Of a DNA stretch of 64,000 nucleotides, positions 55,195 through 64,000 are shown one piece after another. This DNA is from Gracilaria gracilis (lineage: Eukaryota; Rhodophyta; Florideophyceae; Gracilariales; Gracilariaceae): NCBI GenBank assembly GCA_030374805.1, contig JARGSG010000212.1:124001-188000 (forward strand). Reading direction: 5' to 3'. Position numbers and translations under genes: made by a program. Within the stretch, counting starts at the first letter, position 1. Every line of letters starts with the position of its first letter. The notes beneath the pieces were generated by a model. The model worked only from the letters and a program-made list of their open reading frames with translations. It was not told the origin of the DNA and searched no databases.

Positions 55195-55940
55195 TGTTGA
55201 CGTATGGATGTGGTCGAGTGCCTCTCAGACCTCTGCAAGACAAATTTGCAGGGGAGCATGGGCACTTTTGGGACCTGGTGCAGCAAAAGCGCATATGCGT
55301 GTGTTTGTGAACCCAACGTGAACTTGCAGTGTTATTGGCTCCTGCAAATGGCGACATGCAACGTGGTGCGCACAAGTGGACTGTTCTGTGTGGAGTAATA
55401 GGTGCTGAAGGTACAAGTGGTGCGCAGCGATTGGCTGCAGCTCGTGTCTTGTAGCGACTTATGCAGTAGCAGAGTATGTGCACATATGGGCCCTGTAGGG
55501 CGGTTTGGAGCAGATATGCGTTTGCATGCTATTCTAAGGGGTTTAACACAGAATGTGCGATTCTGTGCTGCGCTGAGGGGTTGGCAGCGCCAGGCCAAAA
55601 TTAATGATGTTTTGGATCTGATTGTTTGAAGGAACCACCTGGCTTTAGATCTGGCGCTGTTTGGATTAGTCGAATGTTTGAATTAGATGTTTTGAATTCG
55701 TATTATGTTTGCGCGCGCTTCCGTTGTACGAGTGTACACTTTGAAAACGTGTGCCGTGATGTCGCATGCTGCGACGGCGGCGGATGCGCCGGCGGCGAGG
55801 CGCGCTAGGGTATTTGTAGGTTCCCATCACTATCGGTTGAGTAAACTCGAAAAAAAGGAGGCCTACCCCTTTCACTTGTTCTCCTTCTATTTTTCTTCTC
55901 TATTGTCTTTCTTCTTACGTCTCTCTAACCTGCGTTTACA
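55195..55940 (+). repeat. LTR of copia fossil A
   Basis: 746 bp, starts TGTTGACG and ends ACA. A 3' half shared with LTR B includes gcgcgctagrgtatttgtagg and the C/T-rich end. Confidence 0.82.
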
Positions 55941-57127
55941 TTATAAGGTTATGGGCCCAGAACGCTGACACTAAGTAAGTAAGCAGGCGTACGCGTTTTT
56001 CTTTATTGACTTTCCTGTTTGGGTTCAAGAAGTTATTCCTATTGCGCAAAAGTGTACCCGTTGTTGTTCCTCCGGAGTGGTGAAGACATATCGCGTTTGC
56101 TAGTCACCCGCTTGGCACGAGATCAGGAACGCAGCAGAATCCTGCTTCCCATCAGTGAAGTACGGAGGTCGATGAAACTGGCTTGGACGCGTAGGAGCAA
56201 CCGTACTGCGCCGCAATACCGAGCTACTTTCCTGTAAGAGACCAGCAAGGGCTAACTGGGGAAGGGGTATCTTGACTAGTACCCTCCTTGGGAAGTCGCG
56301 TAGGGATTAACAGCGCCGGGCTCTCAAGTACGAAGAGCTTGGTAGGTGATCGAACCGTACCTCACCCGGAGAGAGTGACCAGGGACCAGGGGTTCAGACC
56401 TCTAGGGTAACCGGAGCTAGATAACTCCTGCCAGTGGACCCGCTGCTTCTTCTTCTTGTTTATTGTTTTCCGGGTTTGAGTTCTGTCTCACCCGTGAGTA
56501 TACTCCAGGCGTCGAGTACCCGAACTACGCCTGTGATCGCGTACGGGACGCGTCTCGAAGAGCGTTGCAGATCTGGTTACACGGTCTCCGCTGGCGCCCT
56601 CGCTGTTGAGTGTTGAGACTACTCCACTCCAGCAAACCCCTCTTTGTGTAACATAAGCATCGAGTTCCTCACTCTGCTTCTTTTCTTTCTTGTTTCGTAT
56701 CGGTTCTCTCGCTACTTGCCTCCAGTTTTCACTTTGGTTTCTGCAACTGGTTATATTGGACAACGAGTAATTCGCAATGTGGGACTCGGAAAAGGAATCG
56801 GAAACCAACTCTGGTGTGAAGATACCACGTTTCCATGGTAAACGTGGCGAAGACTACGCACTCTGGACGCACCGCCTCCGTGCAGCATGTCTCATTAAAG
56901 GTGTCTGGAATGTCGTCAATACTGATGGTGAACGATCCATATCAACCGAAACTACTGGTACGGATGTTGCGAGATCATGAGCAGACTCCGCGCGCAATGT
57001 CTCAAAACGTGAAAAGGCTTGTGAAATAATAATTTGTGCTCTTGGAGACGCCCCTTTACGTGTTGTGGTGGACGTCGATGACGACACGACTCGTATGCTC
57101 AAGTTGCTAGATGGTCGTTATGCATCC
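55195..57127 (+). mobile_element. Ty1/copia fossil A: 5' LTR, leader and start of gag
   Basis: 5' LTR 55195-55940, a primer-site-like ggttatgggcccagaacg just after it, a leader of about 0.8 kb, then the head of gag (about 56777 onward, TNSGVKIPRFHGKRGEDYAL). It is inserted in element C, and is itself interrupted by element B at 57128. The visible gag part is broken. Confidence 0.85.
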
Positions 57128-57855
57128 TGTTGATTTATGGATGTGGTCGAGTGCCTGTCAGTCCTTGAAGGGTGCTCCAAGTACTTGGAATACAAAGTTG
57201 CAGGGGAGCATGGGCACTTTTGGGCACCCTCATGAGAAAAGCGCATATGCGTGTCTCCCCGAACCGAACGTGATACTGCAATATGATTGGCTACTGCAAA
57301 TGGCTACATGCAACGTGGTTTGCATAAGTGGAACGTGTTGTATGGAGCGAGAGAGGCAGATGGAACAAGTGGTACGCTGGGATTGGTTACAGCCTGTAGG
57401 TGGTGGCCAGGTATGCGTTAGCGGAGTATCTGTTATTATTATAGGCCTTTGTGAGGGGTTGTGCAATGTATGCGATTCTGGGCTACTATGAAGGAGTTTG
57501 GAGCGAATGTGCGATTCTGAGCTGCGCGAGGGTGTTGGCTGTGCCAGACCGAAACTGTCAATTTTTTAGAGCAAGATATGGATCACGGAGTTGGCATTGG
57601 ATTTGGCACGATTTGATTTAGTTGTTTGAATTCGTATTGTGTTTTGCGCGCGCTTTGGCTGTCAAAGTGTACACTTTGACAACGTGTGCAGTTATGTCGC
57701 TGGATGCGACGGCGGCGGCGCGCGCTAGAGTATTTGTAGGTTGCGATCGCTGCCCGATCACTAAACTCGGGAAGAAGGTGGCCTACCCCCTTTGTTTGTC
57801 TTACTCATCTTCTTCACTACTTTCCCCTTTCCTTCTCTAACCTGCGTTCGTTGCG
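57128..57855 (+). repeat. LTR of copia fossil B
   Basis: About 728 bp, starts TGTTGATT. The right end is placed by comparison with LTR A, just before ggttatgggcccagagcg. Confidence 0.78.
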
Positions 57856-60272
57856 TTAGGTTATGGGCCCAGAGCGTCGACTATTCGCAGACGTCACGCT
57901 CTTCTAACTTTTCATTTGGATTCTAAGAAGTTTTCCTATCTGCGACAGGTACGCGCATTGGGCGACCGAGCGAGCGAGCGCGAAGGACCGCGCTGATTTC
58001 CCGCAAGTGACTAGCAGGGGCTAACTGGTGAGCGCATATCTTTAGCTACTAACCTCCCTGGGACGTCTCGTACGGATTGTAAAGCCCCTCGCTCTGAAGT
58101 GCGCAGAGCAGGGTAGGTCAAGAAGATATCGCATCTCACCTGGAGAGAGTAACCAGGGATCAGAGGTTCGGACCTCTAGGGTAACCGGAGCTAGATAACT
58201 CCTGCCAGTGGACCCGCTGCTTCTTTCTTCTTCTTTCTTGTTTCCGGGTTTGAGTTCTGTCTCACCCGTGAGTATATATACTCCAGGCGTCGAGTACCCG
58301 AACTCCGCCTGTGATCGCGTACGGGACGCGTCCCGACGAGCGTTGTAGACTTCGTTACACGGTCTCCGCTGGCGCCCTCGCTGTTGAGTGTCGAGAGTAC
58401 TCCACTCCAGCCTCTACCCTCTTTGTGTAACATAAGCATTGAGTCCCTCACACTCCTTGTATTGTTGTTTGTCAAAAGTTACTTTTGTTTCTCTCTCCTG
58501 TTTTCTACTTGGTTTCCTGGATCTGGTTGTATTCGGAACGAGTCTTTCACAATGTCAGACTCGGAAAAGGAAACTGAGACCAACTCTGGTGTGAAGATTC
58601 CCCGCTTCCATGGCAAGCGCGGTGAGGATTACGCACTCTGGCGGCATCGTCTTCGTGCCGCATGTCGCATCAAAGGTGTCTGGAATGTTGTTAACACTGA
58701 TGCTGAGCAGTCTGTATCCACTGATACCACTGGTACGGATGGTCAAGGATCTTCTGCAGAGGCCATTCGCACATTGTCTAAGCGTGAGAAGGCCTGTGGG
58801 ATCATCATATGTGCACTTGGCGAAGCTCCTCTACGTGTGGTAATGGACGTGGATGATGATCCGGCACGAATGCTCAAGATGCTTGATGCGCGTTATGCAT
58901 CTAATCGAACGGTTTCTCGGATCGCGGTTCAGACTCAACTGTTTCGTATGTCGTACAATGGACAGAACATGTCTGAGTATGTCGATCAATTCACTGCATT
59001 GTTCTCACAGTTGGATCGCATGGGCAAGGATGCCGCTATTCCGGAATCGCATAAGGCTCCTATGCTTTTGGCTTCTATTGATCCGCAAAGTTCTTTGGAG
59101 TCTACCGCTGCGGCGTTGAGCACCAAGGAAATATCCGAACTGACTTGGGATTATGTTGCTACCACACTTATTGATGAGTACAATGCACGTCATATAACTT
59201 CTGGACGTAGTCGCAGTCGCGAGAAGAATAAAGGAAAAGGTTCTGGAAGGCAGTCTGGTACCTCTGCAAGTGCAAATCATCGAGATGGAAATGACTCTGA
59301 TGATGCTCCTACTAATCGTGCACTGGCAGCTGGTAGCACCAATGGTCATCACTGCGATTTTTGTGATCGTGATGGACACACTCAGGACCGATGCTACATG
59401 AAACCAGACAATCTGGACAACCATTTACCGAAGAGTATCCTGGACAAGCTCACATTGAAGTCAAAAGATAAGCCGAAGACCTCTTCAAAATCATCTGGCA
59501 AATCGTCCAGGATCGAAATAGCTGGCATGTCTATGGAGAAAGCAACGGTTCTACCACCCACTCAAAGAGACATGGACACTTACGCAGATAGTGGAGCGAC
59601 CTCGCACTACTTCCATTCTGCTCCCGCATTCATTCCCAGTACACTGCATGATGTAGAGAAGCGTGTTATACAGCTTGCAGAGACATGTGTCTCTGCAACT
59701 CAGCGTGGAGATTTGATTCTGCCTTTCGAGAATGTGAATTTACGTCTGAGTGATGCACTCCTGGTTCCTTCAATGGAGTACAACTTGGTTTCTGTGGGTT
59801 GCTTAGCCGACAAACAGATTGAGTCACGTTTCCGTTCTGCAGAAGTTCGTCTGATTCATGACAATGGTTTGCACATTGGGTCAGGAAAGCGCGATAAACG
59901 TTCAGGACTGTACACTTTGCCGGAACCGGTAGCGCATTTCACTCATGAACGAGCTCTTACTTCCAGCCAGGTTGATTTGGATTGCGCATTGAAGGCCTCG
60001 ATGACTGCTTTGACACAGCTATGGCACCGAAGACTTGCACATATGAACCCCAGAGACTCGCAAGTTGTTCACAAACATGCAGATGGTGTGCCAAGTCTTG
60101 CGAAAATGGAAGAGGTCTGTCGGTCATGCCGTCTTGGAAAAGCACACAAACTACCGTTTCCTGGTTCATTTAGTCGTGAATCGTCAGTTGGTGACAAAGT
60201 GCACACTGACATCATCGGTCCCCTCACCACATCGTTTCCGGACAGGTTTAAGTATGCGTCAGCATTCGTGGA
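57128..60272 (+). mobile_element. Ty1/copia fossil B: 5' LTR, gag, protease, integrase start
   Basis: 5' LTR 57128 to about 57855, leader, then a long open gag-pol reading from 58552. It contains gag with a zinc knuckle (CDFCDRDGHTQDRC), protease (YADSGATSHYF), and the integrase zinc domain (LWHRRLAHMNP...CRSCRLGKAHKLPF) with the start of the core (DKVHTDIIGPL). It is inserted in the gag of element A and interrupted by element D. The visible part looks whole, so it is young. Confidence 0.9.
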
Positions 60273-60991
60273 TGACTAACGTTACGCACGCAGGTAGGGT
60301 AGAAAGGGAAGTAAGTAGAGATGGATATTGAAGAAAGAGAAAGTAAAACAAGTGAAGGTTGACGGCCTCTGGGTCGACCCGTTTACTCGAGGGTCGTCGA
60401 TTGCAACCTACAAATACCCTAGTGCGCGCTTCACCGTCGTCGCAGCAAGCGACGATGGCGGTCGTTACAAGTTGCACGTGTGTGCAGTTGTACACGGAAA
60501 GCGCGCGCAAACTAGAGTACAACAATTTCAAATAACTAAATCAATCAACACTACAAATCCATTGCCAGTCCTTTGATTCAGAACCAGATCTAAAAAATCA
60601 TCAATTTGCATGGCGGCACTACAACCGCCTTGCGCAGCCCAGAATCGCATATTGCATGCAAAACCGCCCATTCCAGCCTAGAAACGCACATCCTCGCTAT
60701 CTGCATAGTTAGTCTACTACTCTAAGCCTCGTCCAATCACAGAGCTCCACTTGGCCCATGCCACCATAACTCTCCATACAATCCATGGCACTTGGAGACA
60801 CCACGTTGCACAAGGACATTTGCAGTAGCCAATCATATTGCCGTTTCACGTTGGGGTTGAGCAGAGGCGCATATGCGCTTTTGCGAAGAGGGTGCCCAAA
60901 AGTGCCCATCGTCCCCTGCAAATTTGCTTCCAAGTAGTCCGAGACCAACCTGAGGGACTGACAGGCACTCGACCATGTCCCAACATCAACA
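60273..60991 (-). repeat. LTR of copia fossil D
   Basis: About 719 bp; high identity by eye with LTR C. Confidence 0.83.
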
Positions 60992-61430
60992 CTCCTCCTC
61001 GAGTCCCTGTGCAAGTCCAATTCGTTTCATAATTGCAAATATTCTTGCAGGGCTCACCGGTTTGGTTAAGATATCAGCATCGTTTAGCTCACTAGGAACA
61101 TAGTCCACTGCAATGACATTGTCCTTCACCATATGTCTGATGAAATGAAGCTTCACGTCAATATGTTTGGCACGTCCGGAAGGGCATCGCTCACCAGCAG
61201 CCCAATCAATGGCACATTGATTGTCCGAGCGAATGGGGACCTTCTCGTTCACATCAAACCCGCTCTCCCGAAGCACTCGCGATATCCAGGTAACCTCTTG
61301 AGCAGCCATGGTCAATGCGTAGTACTCCGCTTCTCCAGTGGAGAGCGCAATCGATGCTTGCTTTCTTGCACCGAAGAAGCAAGTGGCCGATCCCAGTTTG
61401 ATCACATATCCGGACATTGACTTACGATCA
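60273..61430 (-). mobile_element. Ty1/copia fossil D: RNase H end and 3' LTR
   Basis: LTR 60273-60991 and the C-terminal RNase H part (about 61430-60986; ALSTGEAEYYAL, KHIDVKLHFIR) on the minus strand. Nearly the same sequence as element C, so both belong to one family. It is inserted in the integrase part of element B and interrupted at 61430/61431 by the last element of the window. Confidence 0.88.
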
Positions 61431-62502
61431 ACTTTTTTTCTTCTGGGAGTTCGTGAGTGCAAGGGGGTCCAGGGACGCAGTCGTACGAGACTAGTATCCT
61501 GCCGCGCCCTCCTGCAAAGGACGGTGGACTGAGGCCCTGTTCAATCAGGAATCTCCAGGTTATTGCAACCGGAGAGCCGAAGGAGTACTCGGGGAAACTT
61601 GGCGAACGCCAGCACCCATTGGGGGAAGTCAGAGCGGTACAAGTCGAAGCGGAGCTTCGGGGCGGAAACCTGTGTGTCCAAAGAGGCACTCAAGACTGCA
61701 CCGGAGTGGCCGCGTTCGCTACGCAGTGACGGCCAAGTGGGAGCACTTGTGTCGGAGCGTCCAAAGCCCTGTGTTACGACTTTCACAGGCGGCCCGGCTG
61801 CCACCGCCCAGCCTCAGGTTTGTGAAACCCTCTCGGTGTAGTACCCGCTCCATTGACACGAAGGCAGTGGTCCAGAGTTGACTGCTGTGGGGTTACCCCC
61901 CAGAAAACCTCATTTCAGGCATCTGAAAAATTTCAACGCCGATCCGGGTGGACGCTGTCAAATTTTCGTCGGAGGCGCCCCGAATCTGTAGAGAAGCGTT
62001 TTATGTTTCAAACGAGTTACAGATCGCTTCCGGCAAGTAACTGGATCAGAAGTTACAAGCCTCCGGACCTCATCGGCAGATCGCCGTTTTTGACCCTTCT
62101 GGGGCACCCCCCTCAAACGACCCCAAAAACGACGATTTCGCAAAACGTCCAAAAGTTACAAGTATCTTGCAACGTGTCAAAGCCGCCGGCGGTGGGCACA
62201 TAAATCCAATCATTTGAGACCAAATTGGATCAAAGTTGGAAAGTAACTATATCGACGCTGAGCTATCCGGAGTACCTTGGATTGCACCTGGACAAGTGCA
62301 AAACGAGTAAAAAGTAGTTTAAATAGAGTTTAGCAGGTTTCGTGAGAGAAAGTCCAAAAAAAGCGCAAAAAAAAATTGAAAAAATTGAAAACACAAAAAA
62401 GTCGCAGAACACGTGAAAAGTGCATCAAGAAGCCATACGAGCCATCAAAACCAAAGAAAAAGACAAAAAATTTTTAGAAAATTTTTCAAAAAAAATTGAA
62501 AA
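61431..62502 (+). other. Leader of an unclassified element
   Basis: Begins with a T run (acttttttt) at the break in element D, then a G-rich 5' part without long frames and, in the last 180 bp, strongly A-rich sequence (several A7-A9 runs) up to the ATG at 62503. It resembles a 5' UTR of a non-LTR element. No repeats are seen. Confidence 0.5.
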
Positions 62503-64000
62503 ATGACTTCTCACCAAACCACGTCCTCTAACATTGAGAACTGTTTCAGCCCTTTGGCTGACGCCGGGGAGACCATGGAAGGCATTCGCTTCCCACTTGA
62601 TGGTAATAGCGAACCTGAATCCGAATCTTGGAGACCAGGTCTTTCAAAGACCGTTCGGAAGAAAGTTTCGCCGACCCCAGACCGCAAAGGCCCTCAGCCT
62701 GTGTGCACCCCGGACGAGGCGAGGGCCACCTTTGGAGCGTGTCGAACGCTCATCAAGTGCCCAAACTGCCATTCTAAGAATTCATTCACTCTAAATGGTA
62801 ACTCTAAGTTTGGACCCACTGTGCGCTGCTCCGTCAAAGGCTGCCATCGCTCCTTTGGCGGTTCGCGATTCCATGAAATAATTCGACCATTTCTGGCGCC
62901 GAGCAGCCCAAGGAACAGCTCCCAGGCGTCAGTCGCATCCGCTCCTACGCCCTCACCGGTTGCCGAGCACCCCATCAGCCACACCAGCATACCCTCTAGC
63001 GCACCTGTTGCCGTCGTACAGATACCAAAACAGCAATGGGAGTCGATCTTGAGGAGATGCCAGACACTAGAGGATCAAGTTGCTCGGCTCACCCAGCAGC
63101 TCCAGTCCTCTCGCAACCATGCCACGGTACCACAACAGAGACAAAACCAACGTGCTCTAGAAATTGAAGCACGATCTGTCGAGACGGCCGTTAACAGACA
63201 GCCACCTAACACGGCTCCGCCCAACACTGGACGAGCACAACCGCAGATAAACACTGTCCCTGAAGCAAGGACTGGGACAAATACTGGTGTAAAGACTTGG
63301 GCGCAGATTGCTAGAGAGGGCCAGCCTCGGTCATTGAACAAGTTACCACCTCAGTTTCTTACTCGAATGGCTAAAATGGCTCACAACCTCAAGTCTGGAG
63401 GATATGCACCACTGCCGATATCTCAATCTCGGCCCCCGAAAATGGAAGCGCAGTACTTCCGTGGCATACCGCGCGGCCCCTACCGCCCTCTCATGAGACA
63501 CCTTCGCAGTGGACTTCCGAGCCGTTGCGTTATCGCTCTGTCCTTCATAGGACGTTCGATATTGGAAATCGTGACTGCGACTGACGTTGCTCACAAACTG
63601 GTTGCAGGAATGCGGGCAGCCGAGTACACGCACATGCCTAACTTCGCTGCCACCTCGAATGCCATGTCATCGCGAAAGATGATGAGTAAGGCCGAACGAC
63701 GACAGAAAAACCTGGAGCAGGCGCTATATCGCTTGCAGACTGCAGCAACTCGCACAACGTCAGCGTGGGCCAAGCATTGGTATACGTCCCAAGTGAAGGT
63801 AACACAGGAGTTGATGCACAATAAGCAGCCAAGTACACCGAACCAAAGTGTGAACCCGACTGCAAAACAGCCTGGGAAAGTCGACCGTGATTCTTCCAAG
63901 GCAATTCCGATGGTACCTAAGGGGACTCATACCAGAGCTGCCCATCCGATCGACCGCCTTGCACCATTGCGTACACATATTAGGTTCGCAGAGGACTCCC
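62503..64000 (+). CDS. Zinc-ribbon protein, first ORF of an unclassified mobile element (runs off window)
   Basis: Reading from ATG 62503 is open for all 499 codons to the window edge; this is the longest undamaged frame after the copia element. Residues 86-114 form C-x2-C-x19-C-x4-C (IKCPNCHSKNSFT and RCSVKGCHRSF), a zinc ribbon like those at the N terminus of some transposases. A Pro/Ser-rich linker, a short coiled coil near residue 190 (LEDQVARLTQQLQSS), a Gln/Asn-rich stretch, and a block with KTWAQIAREGQPRSLNKLP follow. The last third is basic and helical (SKAERRQKNLEQALYRLQTA). I cannot assign a family. ORF1 of a LINE-like element is favoured by the A-rich leader, the 5' T run and insertion into a young copia copy. 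A domesticated protein is less likely. Confidence 0.6.
   Translation, partial: MTSHQTTSSNIENCFSPLADAGETMEGIRFPLDGNSEPESESWRPGLSKTVRKKVSPTPDRKGPQPVCTPDEARATFGACRTLIKCPNCHSKNSFTLNGNSKFGPTVRCSVKGCHRSFGGSRFHEIIRPFLAPSSPRNSSQASVASAPTPSPVAEHPISHTSIPSSAPVAVVQIPKQQWESILRRCQTLEDQVARLTQQLQSSRNHATVPQQRQNQRALEIEARSVETAVNRQPPNTAPPNTGRAQPQINTVPEARTGTNTGVKTWAQIAREGQPRSLNKLPPQFLTRMAKMAHNLKSGGYAPLPISQSRPPKMEAQYFRGIPRGPYRPLMRHLRSGLPSRCVIALSFIGRSILEIVTATDVAHKLVAGMRAAEYTHMPNFAATSNAMSSRKMMSKAERRQKNLEQALYRLQTAATRTTSAWAKHWYTSQVKVTQELMHNKQPSTPNQSVNPTAKQPGKVDRDSSKAIPMVPKGTHTRAAHPIDRLAPLRTHIRFAEDS

Noticed and set aside
60273-61430. Elements C and D as one element duplicated with the block between them
   Set aside because: The junctions fit simple insertion of D into B; still, a duplication cannot be fully excluded without the right flank.

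Overview
The window is eukaryotic nuclear DNA, mostly mobile elements and repeats, with a few single-copy host genes. Evidence for a eukaryote: spliceosomal introns with GT donors, a CTGAC-type branch site and pyrimidine-rich AG acceptors (for example 21182-21285 and 22075-22164); host genes of eukaryotic type (Prp2/DHX16 spliceosomal helicase, MYST histone acetyltransferase); and PIF/Harbinger, CACTA, hAT, LINE, Ty1/copia and Ty3/gypsy chromovirus elements side by side. Few introns in host genes, compact intergenic regions and this element mix would suit a red alga. That is an inference from gene style, not a proof.

Layout. 1-8533: four head-to-tail units of a 2.04-2.22 kb satellite, each with nested 42-bp and 178-bp tandem repeats and a conserved CRE/CCAAT/TATA-like block. 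8.9-11.6 kb: PIF/Harbinger gene pair (transposase and Myb-like protein, tail to tail). 11.9-16.8 kb: CACTA-type transposase with a divergent partner gene, both broken. 17.5-23.5 kb: decayed host genes (MYST acetyltransferase, HemW-like radical SAM protein, a coiled-coil membrane protein, a small spliced gene). 23.5-26 kb: no gene seen. 26-35 kb: LTR-element fossils, including a Ty3/gypsy chromovirus. 35-38.8 kb: a LINE inserted at the chromovirus gag end, with its 3' tail and 57-bp upstream repeats. 39-44.5 kb: host gene block with an intact peptidyl-tRNA hydrolase, a broken galactose-1-phosphate uridylyltransferase and a broken, C-terminally cut Prp2/DHX16 helicase. 44.5-46.9 kb: hAT transposase that begins 21 bp after the helicase stop. 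47.5-52.3 kb: repeat country with an LTR remnant, inverted LINE tails, six roughly 70-bp foldback palindromes, and a 39-bp LINE stub with an 11-bp target duplication. 52.4-64 kb: a nest of copia elements inserted one into another, ending in an unclassified element with a long open zinc-ribbon ORF that runs off the window.

How it fits together. Only peptidyl-tRNA hydrolase, the Harbinger pair and the last ORF look open. The other host genes carry stops or frame changes. In the CACTA, hAT, LINE endonuclease and helicase genes the damage is almost all single in-frame stops without indels, several readable as CGA to TGA or CAR to TAR. This fits cytosine deamination in methylated, silenced DNA. 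The window therefore looks like a heterochromatic region that has absorbed and decayed a set of host genes, possibly duplicates, around one surviving gene. The most unusual structures are the satellite with promoter-like blocks, the foldback cluster at 48.7-51.9 kb, and the unclassified ORF at the right edge.
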